Below are positions 1 through 10,583 of a stretch of 64,000 bases of DNA, in pieces (position 1 is the stretch's first letter; the number at the start of each line of letters is the position of its first letter). A program made the position numbers and the translations under genes. This DNA comes from Rhodocollybia butyracea (Eukaryota; Basidiomycota; Agaricomycetes; Agaricales; Omphalotaceae). The notes beneath the pieces were generated by a model, which worked only from the letters and a program-made list of their open reading frames with translations, made no database searches and had not been told where the DNA came from. The DNA lies in the NCBI GenBank assembly GCA_015501585.1, contig JADNRY010000215.1, positions 1 through 64,000 of the forward strand. Reading direction: 5' to 3'.

Positions 1-679
1 CTTGTTGATATTCGTTTCGTTAAGCGACCCCAGGAACGTGAAGCGTTGAGATATTAACCGATCTTCTTCGTCGATTTCATATAGTACCGAAGAATATAAG
101 ACTTTAACAAAGCACTAGGTAGCTTCAACGGACAGAATCCGCAATCCAAATGAATCGATATAGCCTTGCAATTCTTACTGGTGCCTCCGAGCGCTGAAGC
201 GAACCCTTGGTACATTCCTGCGGTCACACCTCGTTAATAAACGATTCATCGGAGCCTCGTGTAATCAATATCGCCCAAATTTCCGCCCTTCGGCGTGATA
301 ATTGATTCATTGTTGAGGTTGTGCTCGTTTACTTCAACGAGACAAATTAGGGAAGCACTGGAGCATATGCAGAAGATGCGACGTGGTGGGGCGGTGGTAG
401 TACTTAAAGTCCAAGACTGATGATCTCACTAGGATTTCAAGTACCTTTTCATCTTGTTTTGGAAGATAATGATGATCGCGCATTCGAAGGCTTTCAATTT
501 GGCAAGAAATCAACTTCGTTATATGCATGATAAGCACTCTCACACACGGAGATCAAGATCGAGGAGTGTATCGGCGATTAGTACAAGGGCCGAGGAATCG
601 TGCTGGTCAATGTGGGAAACCTTGATAGGTGTCGAGATCAAGAACGACACGCCGCAGCCTGACAGCTTTTCCTTCCACC
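1..679. other. left edge, no supported gene
   Basis: Short ORFs occur on both strands, none with a recognisable domain or a convincing splice pattern. The stretch from about 450 to 680 may hold the promoter and 5' leader of the DUF6535-like gene that starts near 680. Confidence 0.4.
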
Positions 680-3600
680 ATGACCACAGAAAATACATCG
701 CAAAGAAAAACAAACTCTCGGTTCACAATCAAAGCAGGCATCTTTTTGGGCTAAGACAAAATGCTTATCAGCAAGGTATGGATTCAAGTTGTTCTCGTCC
801 CAGTTATTGATATCCGACACTTAGTACTCAATGATGACTATGAACACAGATTCCCTGAAGATCCGTTCCTTGAAGAAACAGGGCCAAATGCGCGCGTATG
901 GCGTACCTATCTTGCTGAGAGTTCCATCTTCGATGAGAACATGATCGGAGAAGCTCGTGATGGTCTAGATGCGATGCTCGTGTTCGTACGTTATTTTCTT
1001 CATTAGCTATGCTCAGGACTGTGTCTTTGATAACCCACGTTAGGCTGGACTTTTCTCTGCTGTCGTGACCTCATTCTTAGTACAAGCATCCGAGAACTTG
1101 CAAGTTGATTTCACAGAGGTATCAGCAAATTTGCTGTACGAACTTATTGCCGTACAACGCGCCGTCGCAAATGGTATTTCCACAAATGCTGTACCCGCAT
1201 CCCCTCTCAATCCTAGTACAAAGTTTGTGCCAAGCACCCTCGATGTATGGTTGAACGGGCTGTGGGCAGTTAGCTTGTCATTTAGCCTTGTCGTTGCGTT
1301 AGCATCTGTCTTGATCAAGCAATGGCTCCATCACTACATGTCTTTTCGCTCTGGAACACCAGGAGAAAGAAGTCATATACGCCAATACAGGTTCGCTGGA
1401 TTTGATTCTTGGCAAGTCCTGACTATCATCGGACTGCTGCCTATTATCATGCATGGCTCTCTCTTGATGTTTCTGGTGGACTTATCCTTTTCTGGATCCC
1501 ACTTGACTGGGTGTTGTCATATATTATTGGGACTATCACATTTGTGGTCTATACTCTCTATCTCACCAGCAACATCCTCCCAATATTCCATTCTCAGTGT
1601 CCATACAAAACACCACTGACTGGCTTTCTCTTATCCTTGATAACATACTTTCAGACTTTCCTGAAAGTCTGGATGTATTCAATCTTGGGCAAAGTCACAA
1701 ATAGTTTGAAAAAGCCGGCCAGCTGTAATGCTGAATGACCTGGAAACATTGGCTGTGAATACAGGCTACAGTACGCTATCTGTGGAGGCACTTTATTGGT
1801 TATATTCCATGTCATCAAACACCTCTGTGCACAGTGTGGTTATGCAGGCAATAGGTGGCCTTCCTCCTGATATATCAGTTAAACAGACTGTCAATAGGCT
1901 GTTTCACTTGGATGGTGGTTGCAAAGACATCCTTGAGCATCTATTAACCAGCTGTACCTCCCCGTGTACATCTAAGGATACTGGAACAGAGCTCAAGTGC
2001 AGGTACCTTAAACATCCAGAGGAGGCTGTTGGTGAAAGATTATGCAGGACTTTCTTATTTGTCTCAGCCCAACTACCATATCTGATAGTCCCTGTACAGA
2101 ATGAATCACGCAAGGGCAGTGTCATCACAGTCACGCTTATGGCCGTTGATTCTTCATCAAATTGGCTCCCTGAGGACTACCAGAGAGTCATTGTGGATAA
2201 TCATCTTGACCGGCATCATCCTTTTGTCTGGATGTCTTTCATCAACAATGCATTGGATTGTGGAGCTTTTCAGGATGTCAATAAGGTTGATGCTGATCTG
2301 TGTCGAATATTGTTAGAAGCTATGTGGGTCCCCTCGCAAGTATCTCCCTCAGATCTTGCTATTGGATTGAACATGGCCACTGCGATACATTTTTGTGGAA
2401 AATCTTCTGTCTTTCAGTCCTATTTCCTGCAGACCCTAGCTGCCTTCGATTTCCACCAGTCCTTACCCTTGACCAATCGAGTAATGGGGGCTGCTCTGGA
2501 ATTGGCTCTGGATAAAATGACGGATTTCACAAAGAGGTCTGGAAATGACCACTGCTGGAAACTCATCAACTATGTCTTCGATTGCTTTGAGTTTTTAACA
2601 AGGTCTCTACTACACGATCAGCAGTTCTGCTTGGATAATTTTAGCCAGTTTGTTGGTGGATTCCTTGTACGCTGCATCAAAAGACTCTTAGTGCTCGCTC
2701 CTAACTTCCCTTATTCTGACCGTAATTTCGCCATACATTGGATGTATTTGGCAAGCATTTTCAAAACAGTGCCCAAGTTGAATTATCATTATATTCAAAA
2801 ATTCCACATCCCATTGATTCGGCTGATTTGTCAGTACGAAGATGCACGTGAAATCCAAAAATCGACTGCAGTCTTCGCTATTTATATCCTGGCCAGTCTT
2901 AGTGATGAGCTGCGCGGTGGATCAGTCGAAGCTCATCGCATCTTTATACACGAACAATACCTGGATTTTCCCTTGGAATTTTTTGGACATGTTGAGTATC
3001 ATCCTCAAACCTTAACTCCGTCCTCCATTGCTGCAAAAGCACTTGTGGGTGCCTTCGTTGTCGGTTTGAAGCGGATTAGGTTTACAGAAAGAGGCGAATA
3101 TGTTGACTATCTCTTTCATGGTCAAAATATCCGCCTTGCACTGATTCAGTTGTTGTTTGAGCAACAAGAACTGCGCAACACAGGGAACCATAGTCATTAT
3201 GAAGATGTACTGAGTACCCTTGTTCACCTTTGCCCAACAGGTCGTTCATTGGCCGGTGAACTTGAATGGCTAAGGACTGTCCTTGAATGGGCCATACAGC
3301 GCGATAATTTTGATATATATGGCAAGCGTTCTAAACGATGCAGCACGAAGGCAGCTGAAATCAAGGAAAAGCTCTCAGCACTCTTTGAGTGCCTACAAAC
3401 GGGTTCTGATGTTATCAACTGGATAGCACGCAGAATTATAGTAGAAGAACTTCAAGACATGATTCGGGTGTTGGACAGCGTTCTCGATAGAAAAGTACGA
3501 TTTATCTGCCGTTTAAATCAATTATCAATTTCCAGTACAGGATGCACAACTTGTTGGAGTCCCAGATGACAATATTAATATTGTCCCTTCGACTCACCCG

Positions 3601-3762
3601 GTGCCAGTGCGAGTCGAAGTTATCCCCACGCAAGGAAAATCAACTAGTCTTCCCACTGCAAGTGTTTCGAGATCAGTTTCACGATGGGGGCAGCTACGAA
3701 CAGCGCTTCAATGGCGACTCGGAGGGGGAAAGCAGCAAGCTGGAGTTGAACTTCAGTCGTAG
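680..3762 (+). CDS. DUF6535-type multi-pass membrane protein (one apparent frameshift)
   Basis: Recognised as the DUF6535 family common in Agaricomycetes; function unknown. The N-terminal hallmark (PNARVW, then a short run to the LDAMLVF/AGLFSAV segment) is encoded at about 830-1100, and hydrophobic helices follow at about 1050-1650. Clear introns are 986-1043 (GT..TAG) and 3495-3540; the second restores a 74-codon C-terminal exon ending at 3762. The long exon 1728-3569 carries the family's C-terminal half (WLYSMSSN..VHSVV..AIGGLP). The first exon, 680-737 with a GC donor into an acceptor at 824, is a guess. Near 1478-1481 the frame changes inside a helix; one missing G would restore it. A second frame change between about 1660 and 1728 may be an intron. 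It could be a young pseudogene or a sequence error. Confidence 0.7.
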
Positions 3763-3949
3763 TATAAAAGGAACAATAATAATGTTGAAGCGTATGCACT
3801 GAATCAGTATACATACATTGAGAGCCTTTGAACTGCGATGAAAGGATCTACAAACCAAAGCAAGTCCAACGAATTTGTGAGCGGTTGAAAGGCTGTCGTT
3901 TTGTATTGACAGACACTTTGAAAAGGTCACACGAAGTTGACAGAACCAC

Positions 3950-6490
3950 GGTTTATTCTCCGGCGAGACGATGTCTACGAGCAGCAGAGAAACTAAGAAG
4001 ATAAACTAAACAGGAATGTGAATGATGATCATGGTGGGGGTACTCTACAGAAGAAGGATAACGAAACGTAGATATAAAAGGACGGTGGCAGTGTAAGAGC
4101 ACGTGTAAGTATACGCCATACTTACAGCGGTCTAACATCCCCGGCTCCTTCTCGAGTTCTGTAACATCAGCTAGGCTGCTATCAACGTTCTGACACTCTA
4201 ACACCTCGCTTACTCCGCCATATACATCTCCCAGGGTGTTCTCGATGTTTCGCCGAAACGAAGATAGCATCGTGGACGGGCCGGCTGTTCCTTTGACGGA
4301 TCACCTAGCAAGTTTTCCACCTCCATGAACCACCAGCTCTGCAGTCAGACGAAGCCATTCTGGGATTGATTTTGTCATCCATCTCTTTACATGACAGCTC
4401 CGATAGCCCAGTTCTAAGCGCACTCTTCCTGAAGAGAGCTCAGACCATCCTACATGCCCACCACGGTGCGTCGAGACTATACGCTACTACCAGAGGCGGA
4501 TAAATGTGATTAAAAAATAAATAAAATTAGGATTGACTGAACGAGTATCAGTAAACCAAAACAGGTTTGACCAACCGGCTCCTTCTCAAGATCTCAAGTC
4601 CCGTATCATCAACTACATTCAGGCTGGTATCGACATTTCTGGGACTCTAAACCCTCCCTTACTCCGCCACTTTCTCGAAATTACTCACCTTCATTCCTGA
4701 ATACATCTCCCAGTGTGTACTCGATACTTCCCCATGAATCAACACCTCTGCGATCAGACGAAGCCACTCCAGCCGTGCACTTGTCATCTCTTTACATGCA
4801 GATGCAGATCCGGTAAGCCAGTTCCAAGCGCACTCTTCCTGAAGAGAGCTCAGACCATCCTACGCGCCCACCACCGCGCGTCAAGACCACGGTCATTTAT
4901 CCCGACGAAAATCGGATGAAGGCAACCAAGATTGGACTACGGTCTCCCTTCCCTGATACGAGCGAAAGCGTAGTTGAACACGCTGGGTGGAGTATCCGAA
5001 CCGGCTCCTTCTCAAGATCTCAAGTCCCGTACCGTCAACTACAGCTAGGGTGCTATCAACATTCTGGGACTCTGAACCCTCCCTTACTCCGCCAATTTCT
5101 CGAAATTGCTCGCCTTTATTCTCAAATACATTTCCCAGTGTGTTCTCGATATTCCGCCGGAGCGAAGACATAGCATCGTGGACCCGGCTGTTCCTTTGAC
5201 GGACCACCCCACCTCCATGAACCACAAGATTTGTAGTCAGACGAAGCCACCCTAGCATTGCTTTTGTCATCCATCTCGTTGCATGCAGATCCCGGATGAT
5301 AGGCCAGTTCTAAGCGCACTCTTCCCGAAGAAGGCTCAGACCATCCTACATGCCCAGCACCATGCGTCAAGACCACGATCATGTATCCCGGCTGCTGATC
5401 ATTAGATACAGACTTCGATGTCCCTCATCCTAGAACACACTTATTATAAAAGTACACATTGCGCTAAAGTAATCGCTACACACGCTACTGCGCAGAGGTG
5501 AATAGAAGGGATTTAAAAAATCAATATAAAAGTCGATTGGACGAGTATCAGTAAACCAAAGCAAGTGTAACTGGGTCATAAGCCGACCCCTTCTCAGGAT
5601 CTCAAGTCCCGTACCATCAACTACAGCTAGGCTGCTATCAACATTCTGGGGCTCTAAGCCTTCCCTTACTCCGCCAATTTCTTGAAATTACTCGCCTTTA
5701 TTCTCAAATACATCTCCCAGTGTGTTCTCGGTGTTTCGCCGGAACGAAGACTCAGCGTCGCGGTCCCGGCTGTCCCTTTGACGGACCACCTAGCAAGTTT
5801 TCCCCCTCCGTGAACCATCAGCTCTGCAGTCAGACGAATCCACCCCAGCATTGGTTTTGTCATCCATCTCTTCACATGACAGCTCCGAATCCCGATAGGC
5901 CAGTTCCAAGCGCACTCTTCCTGAAGAGAGCTCAGACCATCCTACATGCCCACCACGGTGCGTCGAGACCATACGCTACTGCGCAGAGGCAAACAAAGTT
6001 CACGGGATTCAAAAAATGAAAATAAAAGTCGATTGGACGAGTATCAGTAAACCAAAGCAAGTGTAACTGGGTCATGAGCCGACCCCTTCTCAGGATCTCA
6101 AGTACCATCAACTACAGCTAGGCTGCTATCAACATTCTGGCACTCTAAGCCCTCCCTTACTCCGCCAATTTCTCGAGATTACTCGCCTTCATTCCTGAAT
6201 ACATCTCCCAGTCTCAGTCTGTCCTCGATGCTCCTCCATGAACCACCAGCTCTGCGATGAGACGAAGCCACTCCAGCATTGCTTTTGTCATCCATCTCTT
6301 TACATGACAGCTCTGATAGCCCAGTTCCAAGCGCACTCTTCCCGAAGAGGGCTCAGACCATCCTACGTGCCCACCACCGATCATGTATTCCGACAAAGAT
6401 GGGATGAAGGCAACCAAGATTGGACTCGACCCTCCTCCCCTGATACGAGCGAAAGCGTAGTTGAAGACGTTGAGCGGAGTCACTAGAACG
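3950..6490. repeat. five diverged tandem units of 0.41-0.6 kb
   Basis: The same block of text recurs five times. One landmark, CAGACCATCCTAC, ends successive units near 4442, 4853, 5338, 5933 and 6355 (spacings about 411, 485, 595 and 422). Another, GAGTATCAGTAAACCAAA, begins units near 4542, 5546 and 6040. A third, GATACGAGCGAAAGCGTAGT, occurs near 4957 and 6441. Units differ by substitutions, small deletions and partial loss, so the array is old. On the minus strand several units keep a similar open stretch (for example 4893-5270, 125 codons), which suggests decayed copies of one coding sequence; I do not recognise the product. Confidence 0.75.
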
Positions 6491-6995
6491 CAACGCGACG
6501 ATGCAGATCATAAAGCATCTACTAGCTCGTAGTCTAGCGCTGGACTAGCTGGCTTTATCGGGATCACTAAATCGAGACTACGCGAAAAGGAATCCACTAA
6601 GTACTCGGCAAAGTCCAAGAGCCCAATTCGGGCACAAGCACAAGCACTCAGCGTCTCTAGACCATCGCCAAGGGAGAGCGCATGCCGCTCCCGCTCCCGC
6701 TCCATGGTCCGAGGGACTGAATCAGTGACGACCTTGTGGTTCTTTCCAGACCTTACTGCGTTCCTGAGCACTAAACGGACCCACACCACGATTCGCGAAA
6801 GTCATCGATTCGTCTGAAAGAAGATCCACTGTTAGAAATACATTCCACGCGATTACTGTAAACAATTATCTACAACGACGATAAATCCTTAGCAATTGCG
6901 CGCGCAGAGTCGTCGTGAGGCCAATCCTGGCACCCACGACGTCTCGAATCCATGGCGTAAACAGGACGACACAACCAAAGAAATGAATCATATTA

Positions 6996-8199
6996 TCATT
7001 TCTTTGACTTGCGCTGCCTGGCTTTGGCGCCCTTCGTGCGCGAGGTAGAGGCAGAATCAGGCTCCGAAGGAGCAGGCGTTGTCGTGCTCTGTCCATCCTG
7101 AGGCTCCTTTGGTGCCTCTGCGACTTTCTGGGGCTGTGGCTTGTTCTTGGACGGCCGATGTAAGATCTGGATCAAGAACGAGGCTACGCTCCCAGAAAGA
7201 ACGTAGAGCAGCCATCTGGGGACTCTCACTACGAGAACGTAGATTTTCGTTAAGATCAAGGCCAAGTAATGGAGGAAAAATTCACTGTGGTGGTATAGAG
7301 ATAAGAATATGGAGGGAGTGAGAATTGATTAGTGATTGAACGTACTTGCTGCCGCCGGGGCGAAGGAGGAGTCCCATGGCGGGATATCGAGGTATAGGCC
7401 GGTGGTGAGGAATTCGCGGAGAGCACCGTCACGGAGACGTAACCATTGTGGTTTCACGAACCGGAGGGTTTGGCCACGGTTTTGGAGGATGATGAATGTG
7501 GGTGCTCTGTGGAAAAGAGTCAGTATTTGTGGGAGGCTTATCATATGTTGAACACGCACTGCCAAACTCCCCATTTGGTGGTAAGATAAGTGACGTTGAG
7601 ATAATCCACGCGTCCCCAGCGAAGGTCAGGCATATCTCCAGCGATGAGAGTTTCGTTGAACGTCTCGTCAAAGATCTTATCCACGAACTGAGACATTCCT
7701 CCTCCCTGGCCTGTTGCGCTTGCGGTCCTAACAACGCAGAAAAAGATATGAGTATTTGCATAATTTCCCGATAAGGAAAACGTTACACGACGATGATCCA
7801 TGCTCTGGTCTTCTCTTCCTCCGGCGTAAGTTCTTCATTCACAACGATATCGTCAAAGTTCAAATCTGTCAAGAACGGAATGCGCAAATCCCAAGGGTAC
7901 GCAGCGGACGCTAGGCCAGCGACTGCAGCGAATTTGGAGATGTTCAGGCCGGCTTTGGCGAACAGCGAGGTGACTGGGCCGGAGGTGATGATTCTGCCAA
8001 TGTCGAAAGACGCCTGCTGGTTCTGTGGAGGCTGGCCGACTTGGTCTGCAGCTGCTGCAGCTGCTGAATGCGTCGACGCGGTCACTTCTGGGGCCGGAGC
8101 TTCTTGCGTTACGGCCTGGCCGGGCTTCCAGCCTTCAGAGAAATACTGGGCGGAGACAGCAGAAGCTAGAAAGGCGGATGAAAGCCAGTTGAGCTTCAT
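6996..8199 (-). CDS. thioredoxin-fold membrane protein without CXXC
   Basis: Four exons on the minus strand: 8199-7787, 7727-7560, 7506 to about 7342, 7284-6996. The ATG at 8199 is chosen because it starts a signal peptide (MKLNWLSSAFLASAVSA, then QYFSEGW); the longer ORF upstream has no ATG. After an Ala/Gln-rich linker comes a region like the TMX2-type thioredoxin fold (WGRVDYLNVTYLTTKWGVWQ, then APTFIILQNRGQTLRF), one hydrophobic segment (RWLLYVLSGSVASFLIQILH) and a Lys/Arg-rich tail. No CXXC motif exists, so redox catalysis is unlikely; a role in the ER membrane is inferred. Product about 344 residues. The exon 3/4 junction near 7342-7372 is awkward: it needs a weak GTTCAA donor, or a missing G in a GC run with the GTACGT donor. 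Divergent from the F-box gene. Confidence 0.75.
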
Positions 8200-8397
8200 G
8201 GTGGTCGGGATAAGGAGCAACAGGCTTACCGGTAATCGGGACTCGGTGTAAAAAAGTCAGGCACGCGTGATGCGATAAGAGAATTTTTATTGTTCGGCTT
8301 GTTGGATTCAATTTCTGCTTTGACCTCCATGGAACAACATTGGACTGGACAAAAGATTTTCGACGGGCTTGGACCAGCTTGGACCATCTCTTCTAGG

Positions 8398-8405
8398 TAT
8401 AAATA
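8398..8405 (+). promoter_or_regulatory. TATA box of the F-box gene
   Basis: TATAAATA lies in the roughly 300-bp gap between two divergent genes, 102 bp upstream of the ATG at 8500. If transcription starts 30-40 bp downstream, the in-frame ATG at 8413 would be outside the mRNA, which favours 8500 as the start. Confidence 0.5.
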
Positions 8406-8499
8406 ATGGATAGTGACCACCATTCTCACAAGAACCTTTACGCGTACGTTTTCGTATCTCTCCAAGCCTCGTTTGCCCACACATCTGTCCGTAGTTTCA

Positions 8500-9888
8500 A
8501 TGGATCGCAAACCTGCAACCAACCCACTCTCAACCGACTCAGGCTGGCTCGCCCTCTCATCGTACGGCCGCTCAAGTTATCTTCCTACTGAGATCCTTCT
8601 AGCCATCTTCGGTTTCCTCGATTTCTCCAAAGCCAACCTCTTGAACTTATCCGAAGGCCCTTGGCCTCTCACACAGGTGTGCAGGCGATTCAGGAACATC
8701 ATGCTCGACTATCCTCTATTCTGGACTCATATCACTCTCGACCCGTCCTACTGGAAGTACTGCGGCAACAGACTGACTCGTGCAGATCTCTTGGTTTCAG
8801 CATTCGTCAAAAGGTCCAAGAACTTGCCTCTGAATGTCCGGTTTCGCTGGTTCAATATCGAAGACGGCTCAGCCGATGTTCGCGAGGCTATCCTCATCTT
8901 TTATAACACCTGCCATCGCTGGAAAACAGCCGACTTGGATCTCCAATGCGCCACATTCTACGAGATGTCTCCGCTAATTGTCGGCAGACTCTCCCAATTG
9001 GAAACCCTGAAGCTTTCGCTCAATCTACCGCCGAACGTCCGTACAAACTCACTACCCGAAATCGACGCTTTCCACCTCGCTCCAAAGCTGCGCAGCGTCT
9101 CCTTAGAGCCTACGCTCTACGCAACGAAAACCGTACGCCTCCCCTGGGCCCAGCTCACCTCCCTCCACGCCTACCACTACAACCCCACCCCCAACTACCA
9201 CTGCCTCCGCCTCTCCCCCAACCTCGTCGAATGCCACATCGGCGCGCACGGCAACCTGTGGCTGTCTCCCCACGGACCCTACCACACCATCACCCTCCCA
9301 CACCTCAAGAAACTCGTCGTAAACGGCACCGCCGCGTTCATCCTCGCGCTCATCCATGCGCCGCAAACCCAAGTCCTGCACATCCAGGGCACCCAAACGA
9401 AGAACTACTCCTCCATCTCCATCGAGGCCGTGCAGCACTTCATCCACGGCTGCGCAACGTCGCTCAGGGACCTCGCACTGGAATCTGATCCCCTAGATTA
9501 CCGCGTCGCCGAAATCCTATTCTCAACGCGCGCTTTGGTGAGGTTGAACCTCACTCTCACGCTTCCGCCGGGCAGCTCGCTTTTCCGGGATCTCCTCAAG
9601 TGGCTTTCGTACAGGGGTATTCCGGAGGAATGCCTGCTTCCGAAATTGGGGCATCTTACGATGAGTATCTATAAACCGGCTGAGGAGACTGGATTTGATA
9701 TGGCGGGCGTGGCGAAGATGCTCTTGACACGAAGTCGGGCAGGGCGAAACAAAGAGTGCCAGGGTGATCTGGCTCCGCTGGAGACGTTTCGGTGCAATGT
9801 CAATAGCGATAGGAAGATGGACTGGGGGCTGGAAAAAGAGGCGTTTATAGCGGCTTTGGAGAGCGTAGGGTTTAAACGTACGAGATGA
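8500..9888 (+). CDS. F-box protein with LRR-like C-terminal region
   Basis: Single-exon gene of 462 residues. The F-box lies at about residues 28-80 (YLPTEILLAIFGFLDF, then WPLTQVCRRFRNIMLDYPLFW), the usual N-terminal position in the large basidiomycete F-box family. The rest has leucine-spaced segments resembling irregular LRRs, as in F-box proteins that bind substrates for SCF ubiquitin ligases. The substrate cannot be told. An in-frame ATG at 8413 would add 29 residues, but the TATA box at 8398 argues against it. The frame is uninterrupted. Codon third positions are notably C-rich between 9050 and 9450 compared with neighbouring genes. Confidence 0.85.
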   Translation: MDRKPATNPLSTDSGWLALSSYGRSSYLPTEILLAIFGFLDFSKANLLNLSEGPWPLTQVCRRFRNIMLDYPLFWTHITLDPSYWKYCGNRLTRADLLVSAFVKRSKNLPLNVRFRWFNIEDGSADVREAILIFYNTCHRWKTADLDLQCATFYEMSPLIVGRLSQLETLKLSLNLPPNVRTNSLPEIDAFHLAPKLRSVSLEPTLYATKTVRLPWAQLTSLHAYHYNPTPNYHCLRLSPNLVECHIGAHGNLWLSPHGPYHTITLPHLKKLVVNGTAAFILALIHAPQTQVLHIQGTQTKNYSSISIEAVQHFIHGCATSLRDLALESDPLDYRVAEILFSTRALVRLNLTLTLPPGSSLFRDLLKWLSYRGIPEECLLPKLGHLTMSIYKPAEETGFDMAGVAKMLLTRSRAGRNKECQGDLAPLETFRCNVNSDRKMDWGLEKEAFIAALESVGFKRTR

Positions 9889-10583
9889 ACTTTTTTATTA
9901 TTTATACTCTTTGGACTTTTGTACGATTATACATATACCGCCGTTTCCGTTAAATCTTCGCAATGAAAGTTAATTGGAACGCTGAACTTCCTCTTATGAT
10001 GAAAGATCAGCCAGGTCATTTCTCAGCTGCAGTCTTGAACCAGTAGATGAAAAAGGCTTTACTCGGAAAGCTCATGACAATTCATTAGTATTCAACTATC
10101 GGGCTCGGGCCAGCGGCCCCGATAACTCACCACTACTATACTACTTAAAGTACTCACGCAATGGAATGATAATTCTGGCTTAGTTCAACCTTTAGATCCA
10201 TTCTGCTCTTGGTGACTCTATCTGTTTTAGCGTCGATAAATAACACAGGTATCCATAACTAGTGCTTTTCCAGAAGAATAACATTTGTTGCCATGGCCAA
10301 TATGGAGCGAAAGCCAAAATCTAAATATATAACATTTTTTGATCTCTCCTCCTTTCCTCCATCTTCTTGCCAAAAATCTTTTGTTGGCTGCGCAGGCAGC
10401 AACAGAAGCAACAGACGCGATTTCGTTTAGTATCGGGAGGAAAGTCCTAATCATACGCAAACGTTTCTCTAGTTCAATTCTTACGATATTCTTCTTTTTT
10501 TTCGACCAATAACCAAAATAATTCATCAATCGTTTGCTTAACTCCGCCTCACCGCCAGCTGGCATTCCGGCCTGCCCCTCCAA
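9889..10583. other. intergenic, 3' end of F-box gene and promoter of carboxypeptidase
   Basis: AT-rich after the stop at 9888, with no supported gene. A minus-strand 131-codon ORF (10227-10622) overlaps the start of the next gene and has no recognisable features. Confidence 0.5.

Noticed and set aside
9103..9488. Alternative-frame ORFs inside the F-box gene
   Set aside because: Caused by the GC-rich third positions of the real gene; low-complexity Pro/Arg or Val/Gly translations.
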